Positions 53,301 to 64,000 of a stretch of 64,000 nt of DNA are shown one piece after another (position 1 is the stretch's first letter; every line of letters starts with the position of its first letter). Under the pieces are notes generated by a model. That model was not told where the DNA came from. It worked only from the letters and a program-made list of their open reading frames with translations, and ran no database searches. Origin of the DNA: Whitmania pigra (lineage: Eukaryota > Annelida > Clitellata > Hirudinida > Haemopidae); the NCBI GenBank assembly GCA_021613335.1, contig JAJTWR010000251.1:697001-761000 (forward strand). Direction: 5' to 3'. Position numbers and translations under genes: made by a program.

Positions 53301-56300
53301 CCTCTGCCCCCTTTCACCAAGGATGAAACCCAAGAGGTTGGACACTTGTGATTAGGACTATGATGACAGTGGTAGTGGTGGTGATGATGACAATGATGAT
53401 GATGATGATGAAAGTGATGGTTAAGACATTAACACCGATGGGAATAATATTTTCAAATAAATTTATACCAATAATATTGAAAGCAATAATTTCCAAGTTG
53501 CGATTGTTTTTTAAAATTTTATTTCAGGATATTACTTATTATTATCATTTCAGGATATGTGTTCTCCTGGTCGCTCAAGGTTTGGGACAGGAGGAAGCCA
53601 AGTTTCTGGATTCTTTCCGCACTTCCACACAGCTCCTCAAGAACTCCAGCCCATCCAGGTACGACGGGGTTTCTTTCGGCTACCTGGACGAGAATTCCCA
53701 GAGGGCTTTCGTCGGAGCGTTGGTGGATGACAACAAGAACAACCATTCCAATGACTGTAGGAAGGTGAGTAAAGGTGTAATGGACACCTGCATTAATGAT
53801 GCAGCTATCTGCAGTACCTGCAGTACAGTGTTTTCTTGTCAGTTTACGGTAGCATGATTATCATTAATGAAATTAAATTTTAAAACATTATTATTATCAT
53901 CATCATTATAATCATTTTTATTATTGCTGTTATTTTTATTACAATTGCAACATCACAATGCCGACCGATAACCATCTCTCCAGGTGGTCATCATCTGGAA
54001 GAACTCCAGGGATGGTCTGACATACAAGTACCTTGAAGGCGGATGGACCGTCGAGCATGCAGATGACGACATCCTTCGACTTACCAACTTCCTGGAGTCA
54101 TGTCTCTCAAGGGGACAATCGTTTGGGCATGACGTGATCAGGGTGCCGGAAATAGTGGATGAGTTTGCCGAGGTCATTATGTCGATATAGTGGTGTGCGT
54201 AATGGTGTTGGTGATGATAAGTATTATTATTATTGTTGTTATTAGGTTGTTATATTAACAGTGATGTAAGTGGTGGTGATATTGATGAGATTGTTGATGG
54301 TTATTGTATGTGTAGCCATGATAATGATCATCATGTAGTGTCTCTTTTCAGAGCATCTTCTGGTCTTACCTGAGCATATTATTTGAGCACCTGGAGCAGT
54401 TTCTCGACTTAATTCTGTGGGTTGAATTGGCCTTCTTTCGATTTTTTTTTTGAGTTTTTGCCATTCATTATTGTTTTCTTTCAGAGTGTATCAAGCATTT
54501 GTATTGATTGCTAAAGCATTGCGATTTTCCAATTAAATAATAATAATAACAAAACTGTATTTTAAATTTGTTGGATGAGGGGTCAAGGCATTTGCTTTGG
54601 TGCAGATGTGTTAGGAGTTCAGATCCTAGCTGCTTGCACTATATATGTATAGCTACATGTATTACAATAGTATTACATAGTAATATGTAATATATAAAAT
54701 AATAATAGTCGACGGGTTATTTTTTTAACTAGTTATTGTTCAGCCTAGGTCATTAACTAATTAACGCCCGGAATTACTTCCCGACCAGCAGCCAGGACGA
54801 ATTAATGTTCACCATGCTCTTCATGGCCCTTCTTGTGATCTTTTTCACACTGTTCCTCATCAAGGCCATGTCACCGAAACTGCCTACCCCCAATCAGGCT
54901 CGGAATTCCAATGCCGACAGGGAGTCCAGGGCACGTCCCGCCAGTACCCCCACTGGCAGCACCAGGGAAGAAGAAGATTTTGATCTCAGCGGAAGCGACG
55001 GTGATGACGACAACATTTGTTGATTGTTAATTATTATTAGAATTATTGACTTTAGTTGCCGCCCTTTGACATTATTATTTTGAGGCGGAGCCAGTTGTCC
55101 ATCAGCGTTTTAAAAGTTCCATGATGATGACGATCATGGTTGTTACAATGATGGTGATGGTTTAGTGATGAACTATGGTTGGTAACGAATTACGAAATAT
55201 TTAGAAACCACCTCAGAGAGAAGTTACACAGGTGCTCGCCTCAGAAGAACGGAAAGCAGCGGAGAAAGCTCGAACAGCAGGGGAAGGCAGGCGGGGACCT
55301 CGAACCAAGAGGCTGGCAGGTGATTGATCGCTTAATTTATGCCATCTTCCAACAATGATCGGCCATTGATCGAACAAATATGCTTCCGTGTGTGTGTGTA
55401 TGTGTTTCCAACAACAACAACACAATTGTTGGATTGTGAGCTTGCGGTGATGATAAAGAAGTCGATGATGAGGACGGTGATGTGTAATCAATTAAAATAT
55501 TCTTATGTGAGTGTGTGTGTATGTGTTTCCACAATGGTTTGCTTTATGTGCCATGTCAATAACTCAATTCGATTGTGAGCTTGTGGTGATGATAAATAAG
55601 TCGATGACGAGGATGGTGACGAATAATCAATTTTTGTGAAACACAAATAAATTATATTACTTTGCATAATAAAAACCCATAGTTCTGTACTGCAAAATTA
55701 TGATCATCATCATTACTAATGCAACAAGGCTGACTTTCCACCCTTCATAGACATTCGACCAGGACTTCTCTGGCCATCATCGAGCTGGAAAAGTCGTCTT
55801 ACGACCGCCTCGTCCTCATGGGTGATCGGGGATGGAGGACCATCGTGGTGCTGGTTAACGAAGAGGGCGGTAAACGGGCTGAGAGGGTCATGGAGAAGTT
55901 CTCCAGGACAATTCGCTCGTATACCAGGTGGGGTGTGATTTTTTTGATAATTTTGGAGGTATTGATGATCATGATGACATCGATGATGGTGTTGATAATA
56001 ATGCTGTTGGTGGTATTCTAATGTCATGCCTCATGTGTTTAAAAATGTCTTATTCCAGCTTATTGTTATTAGTTCAATTGTTATTTTATTATTATTTGTT
56101 GTTATTACATAACAAACTGAATCGTGTCGGTCTTTATAATAACATCATTATTTTCTCCTTGTTCATCTGGAATTGCTTTACATCCAATATCGAAACCTTC
56201 AAAGTACATTTACAGACAACTTTTATTCCTTCTCCCAGCTCACACTTCAGGTTTCGCTTTGCCTACCTGAATCTCACGTCTTTGCACCTGTACTGGTGCA

Positions 56301-56680
56301 GACAGGTAGCCAGGGCGAGCCTCATGGAAGCCCTCTCCGAGCCCGAAAGGACCTCCATCTCTTATCTCCTGGGGGCCAACAAAGATCTCTTAGAGGGCAT
56401 GGTACTGGCCATCAACTCAACCGGCCGCTACTACCATCTCTTCCTCAATGCTGGCAACCTGCCGGGCAAAGATCAAAATGAGGAAGGTGACACAGTATCT
56501 TTTCTCGGCTTGGATGACGATGAAGAGCTGGCTGACGATATCCGGTTCGACTGGGCCAGTAGGGGTGTCGAACGGGGTCGTCCAGTTATCCTGGATGGAT
56601 TCGACGCATGGCTGGACAGGCTCTACGAAGGCACTCTGCCAAAGATCCACGTCTCAACCTGGCCAGTTCAACTCACCTAA
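50331..56680 (+). CDS. DNAJC16: DnaJ homolog subfamily C member 16 (ER J-protein)
   Basis: Fifteen exons: 50331-50488, 50555-50621, 50861-51045, 51320-51453, 51761-51945, 52193-52350, 52711-52816, 53206-53336, 53554-53764, 53984-54172, 54352-54416, 54789-55000, 55217-55319, 55751-55927 and 56251-56680. All phases match, giving 836 residues (human 782). A signal peptide is followed by a J domain (SFYDILGVDSAASARTIKQA) with HPD at 54-56, which stimulates Hsp70 ATPase. A thioredoxin-like domain carries CFRC (161-164), followed by further thioredoxin-fold-like segments. A membrane helix lies near 536-556. A cytosolic linker rich in Ser/Arg/Glu precedes the conserved C-terminal domain ending WLDRLYEGTLPKIHVSTWP. 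The family acts at the ER membrane and affects autophagosome size. The linker is the least certain part: exons 12 and 13 were placed by phase and splice signals alone. Confidence 0.93.
54787..54792 (+). promoter_or_regulatory. Tandem NAGNAG acceptor of DNAJC16 exon 12
   Basis: CAGCAG at the exon edge allows splicing after either AG. Both keep the frame and differ by one Ser. Confidence 0.5.
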
Positions 56681-58258
56681 GTCCTGTTAGAGCATTGGTC
56701 AAATGATTTGTGTTTTTTATATGCTACTCTGAGTCCGATCACATGTTGATTGAATTAATTGGTGTGTGTTCGTCTCGGCCGATTGACTTTCAGTTAACCA
56801 CGTGTGTTGGTGGAAATACACCTTTACAAGTACTGCGTCACAAAATATCAATCGTTCGGTTACTAAGGGAACCAGCCGTTCATCCGGTCTCCGTGAGGAC
56901 ATTGTTCGTTCATTCCCAAAACTCCTTCCTTTTACTGATTTCTTGTCGTTCTGATTGGCTGTAGCCATTAAAGTGTTTTGTGAGTGTGTTTCAACAAATT
57001 GATGGTGTTGGCTGATTTTTGTTGATTTGTGTATTAATTGTTACCAATGATTGATTGATTGATTTATGAATTGATCATCCTGTCCTGATTTGTTGATAAT
57101 CTTATCTGCTTTTCAAGAACTTTGTAAATTCTAATAACTGCGAATTGTTGACTCCGTTCTCTCTGTTTCTGAATGACTCTTATTTCAGGAAAGAATTGTA
57201 ATAACATGGCTGGTAATAGATGTCGGATAGAATGACTAATTAAAGTCTGCCAATCGGGTGTTGACGTAGTGAATAATTAATCAGCCAATTAAATGTTGTC
57301 ATAACGAATAATTATTTAGATGTTGACAAAAGCATCAAGCTTCCAGAAACACCCCATTTAGTATCGTTGCATTAGCTCCAAATGAAGTTGATGTGACTGC
57401 AGGAATTTGTCAACTGATGCAAATGAACAGCTGCGCTTCATAAATGGTTTTCAGTGTCTGAATTTAATTTAAGAAAAAACTACCTGCAATGCCATTTTAA
57501 GAAATGCGGATAATTACGGTTATTATTGTTAGTAGTAATAACTATAGCGGTGGTGGTGATGTCCAAATTCTCGGTTAAAATCGACCTCTCATTAACATAA
57601 TATGCGCATAAAGAAATACTATAAGCGTGTTGAGATAACTTTAACAGGTGGTTCAAGAATGTCATGTACAATGTGAAAGTGAATTTGAAATGATAAGACA
57701 TTTACAATTTCAAGAGATAATAGGATAACCTAAAACCATTGACCGAAAGTTAAAAACCTGACACCAAATAAAGAAAAAGTTAATATTATTATTAACATCA
57801 TTATTATTACTACTAGAAATTTACGACATATTAAGTATTATTATCATCATCATTATGAAAAATATTATTGTTGGTAACATTACTAATTTACGACATAACT
57901 GAATAATATTTATTGTAATATGTAGTTGAATAACTATTTATTATGCACTCTGAGAAATAAACCGTAAATGTACCTGAAAATAAACCAACCTGAATTACCC
58001 GAAAGTAATTCTATGTAACTAATTATATGAAACGCAGTATGAATGGAACCATTCTATCGTTTGATGAATACACCTTTTTCATTTATATACCACAATGTTG
58101 ATGATGATAATGTGTTGTAATTAACGATCGTCATGGTGATAATGATGATTGTGATGATCATGGTGGTAGTGTTGATGGTCGTGATGGTGGTGGTGACGAT
58201 GATAATGATGTTGTTGCTGATGATGATAATGAGAGTGTATGTATACGCGCCTCCACGA
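56681..58258. other. Spacer between DNAJC16 and the DUF3105 gene
   Basis: Convergent spacer of 1.6 kb, AT-rich, with a GATGAT tract (58130-58235). No coding region was seen. Confidence 0.5.
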
Positions 58259-61214
<2,956 letters not shown>

Positions 61215-61345
61215 GATGGAAGGTTCTGAAAATGAATAAAATAAGAAAATAAATGAATGAACGGGAGAAAAAGAATCGCTTGTTTTGGTCGATGGAACGA
61301 TTAAGGAGATTAATAGCTCAGATAATCTGGTGACGTGCTGTGTGT

Positions 61346-61419
61346 TGATGGATGGATGGATTGGATGGATGGATGGATGGATGGATGGATGGATGGATGG
61401 ATGGATGGATGGATGGATG
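61346..61419. repeat. GGAT array
   Basis: About 18 GGAT units with one dropped base, just upstream of the DUF3105 start codon. Confidence 0.9.
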
Positions 61420-62706
61420 AATACGCGAACGGACGGGTAAATGAGGTGCCTTTGATTGAGGTAAATTAGTTTACCTGCATTTACCTGGAACAATAGCTCT
61501 AAGCGCGTTAATTGTAGAACCTCATAAAATAGTTATTTGTTAAATTTAAATCTCGCAATCAGGTATTATTATTATTGTTATAAATACATTATTGAATGCT
61601 CTCTTTGTCTTACCATTCACTCGTAGCATTATTTATAACTTTAACTTTAACAGATGTTAGACTTATGTTTAATTATCAAGTTATTTTTGTCATTCGGGAC
61701 AGCTTGTTTTTATAATTCGGTATGCACACACAAATTTGTATCAGTGATCCACAGGACTTTTGTGAAATAATTAATAAACGTTGATGAATAAAAACAACAA
61801 CAAATCATTGTAATGACCTATGAATAATGCCGATAGCAAAATCTAGTCCACGATAATGCTATCGCAAACACTTATCATCCACTTTTGGTCTACCAGGTCT
61901 AACTTTGTCATCAACATCAACCATCTCAAACCAACTGCTACTGGATCACTGTTTGTGATCAACTGTTAGTAGAGACATACTTGTCCACATTTAGTCTCTC
62001 CGTCATTCTTGAGGATTCTGCAATCCTCCTAAATTTATTTAATTGTTTATTATCGTGTTATTATTATTATTATCTTGGCTTATTAGGGTCTAGTAGACCT
62101 TGTTAGGGCTAGGAATAAATAAATTTATGTAACGCTCAATCTGCTAATCTTCAAGGGCTTTGTTCAGGACGCAAATCGGGTTTTGAACACGTCACATTTC
62201 AACCGCTGGATTATCGATAAGTAATGCCGAAACACAGACACATTTCGCTTGTCCGTGAGCAATAAAAATTAAAAAATAAAAATTATTATTTTATATGTGA
62301 AGATGGATAGAAACAATAAATTATTTCTTCATCGATTTGTTGATTGAGTATGGGCAGTACTTTTATTTTTTTATCATGCCTGTTTGTGTCTAATTCGTGT
62401 TCGTAGCTAATACCTAGTTGTATCTAACACGTGTTTGTATCTCATAGGTGTTTGGCCAAATTACACTATAGATCCTTTTGACTAAACCTTTCGAGTTTTG
62501 CAAGGGATGATGGAGAGATGGAATGGTAAAAGAGTTGGCAATGTTGATGATGCTGATGATGGACATAACTTTTCGATAACTCGAATCATGCATTTTGAAA
62601 TGTATTTCATCGATTTTGGATGGGTTAAAGTGGGAGGTTATTTTTTTTAAAGCATGGAACACATGGGGCGATCTGTCGTTATTAGAGGTAATGCTGACGA
62701 AAACGG
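61420..62706. other. AT-rich intergenic region
   Basis: No gene was recognised in this 1.3 kb upstream of the DUF3105 gene. Confidence 0.45.
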
Positions 62707-63036
<330 letters not shown>

Positions 63037-63940
63037 ACATCTAACTTTTTTTTGGTGGTTTTCACGTTCTGGGTTTTCTTTCTCAATTACAACGAATTAA
63101 TCAAATTTAATAAATAACAAAAAACCCACCACTACGATAAGAGTGTTACATCAGTGACAACAACAGCACGAATGAAGCAACGATAGCAACAGGATTTAAC
63201 GAGAGCATCGAGTTGGCTACAACAACATCAACTACAAGTAGCATCAACAACAACAAAATGTTTCCTGAAATAAACCACAATATAAGTTATAATAAACTCC
63301 AAACTACTTGATAACGGCGAAAGTCTAAAATCAGATAAGTCAAGATCAAAACAAACACGGCCAGTATCCTCTCAAAGCAACTGACTGTAACAACCTCAAC
63401 TGCCGCGGCGACGCCGACTACAACAGCAGCAGCAACTGCTACTCTCTACTCTAGTTGTATCCTCCCCTTATTAGATAGTATTAGATAATTAAGCCGTTAT
63501 CGAATTGAATTCAACAACATTGTTAACTCGATCACGCGGTAACAACAACATCGACTGCTACACTTTTACGAGCCACACCACACCAACGACAACACAAAAC
63601 AACAACGACAACTCACCTATCCGAATCTTGTGTCGTTATATCCCAGTTTCAAATACTTTTTTTGCAGCGACTCAGTCACATCTGATCCCAACAGCGTGTC
63701 CCAGTGCTTATTATTTGGCATACGTTTTGTCTCTGCGTGTTTTGGAGTTGAGCGATCAGGTGTTGTCAAATAAAGAGAATAGAGATGTAGAGGATGTGAG
63801 AGAAAGTGATTAGAATGATGATGCTGATGATGAGAGTTCTATAATGATGACGTCAGGGAAGGGGATGGCCTTTCCAGATGGATGATGGGTTCTCTACTGT
63901 ATCCGAATCGACAAGCAATCTTAGATCGGTAAATCGACAT
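63037..63940. other. Spacer with CAA-rich and CAACAG tracts
   Basis: Runs of ACAACA and CAGCAG near 63150-63450. A 102-codon frame (63505-63813) has no recognisable domain. Confidence 0.4.
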
Positions 63941-64000
63941 TTTTCGTCATGGCCTTTATCATCAGCACCTTAGCCATCGACATCATCATCTGCTTCACCA
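63933..64000 (+). CDS. Possible exon with a membrane helix, cut by the window end
   Basis: After the acceptor-like AGCAATCTTAG (63922-63932) the frame reads IGKSTFFVMAF and then IISTLAIDIIICFT, a plausible membrane helix, and runs off the window. Only about 22 codons are visible, so this is weak. Confidence 0.2.
   Translation, partial: MDIFRHGLYHQHLSHRHHHLLH

Noticed and set aside
63505..63813. 102-codon plus-strand frame
   Set aside because: Starts in CAA-rich repeat. No domain, and composition resembles surrounding non-coding DNA.

Overview
The window is animal nuclear DNA. Genes are split into many small exons with GT-AG introns. Exons are fairly GC-rich inside very AT-rich flanks, AATAAA signals follow several genes, and the spaces are full of trinucleotide arrays (AAT/ATT and ATG/CAT) plus GGAT and CTCA arrays. 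The gene set (Zic, a delta-type protocadherin, an M6 proteolipid, CEP41, GST kappa, CTR copper transporter, monocarboxylate transporter, DNAJC16, a DUF3105 protein) points to a bilaterian invertebrate. A lophotrochozoan such as an annelid is my best guess, but that is inference, not proof. No bacterial, plasmid, phage or CRISPR features are visible.

Layout. 308-2279 (+): 3' part of a single-pass membrane protein gene, broken by an in-frame TAG and a one-base frame change. 3012-3307 (+): degraded fragment resembling a MyTH4 domain. 3411-4398 (+): putative two-exon gene for a 92-residue protein. 4792-6405 (-): four-exon gene for an unrecognised 207-residue protein. 8873-13353 (+): six-exon protocadherin. 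14037-17537 (-): Zic zinc-finger transcription factor. 17.6-22.8 kb: gene-poor, satellite-rich. 22809-25087 (+): cysteine-rich type I membrane protein of unknown role. 25.1-28.1 kb: opposed CTCA/GAGT arrays, then a GC-richer promoter-like island. 28119-30644 (+): M6. 31651-33640 (+): claudin/PMP22-like four-TM protein. 34099-37503 (-): CEP41. 38114-40462 (+): GST kappa. 41007-42350 (-): CTR copper transporter. 45091-49570 (-): SLC16-like transporter. 50331-56680 (+): DNAJC16. 58259-61214 (-): secreted DUF3105 protein. 61.2-64.0 kb: mostly satellite, with a possible exon at the edge.

How they fit together. The 31.6-56.7 kb block is a compact cluster of mainly housekeeping genes, with head-to-head pairs (CEP41/GSTK about 0.6 kb apart, SLC16/DNAJC16 about 0.8 kb apart) and tail-to-tail pairs. 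The first 28 kb holds developmental and adhesion genes and orphan genes in repeat-rich surroundings. I rebuilt exon structures by hand from splice signals and reading phase. In every multi-exon model except the broken first gene, each junction keeps the frame and the lengths close on a stop codon. Family names rest on recognised motifs, not on a database search.
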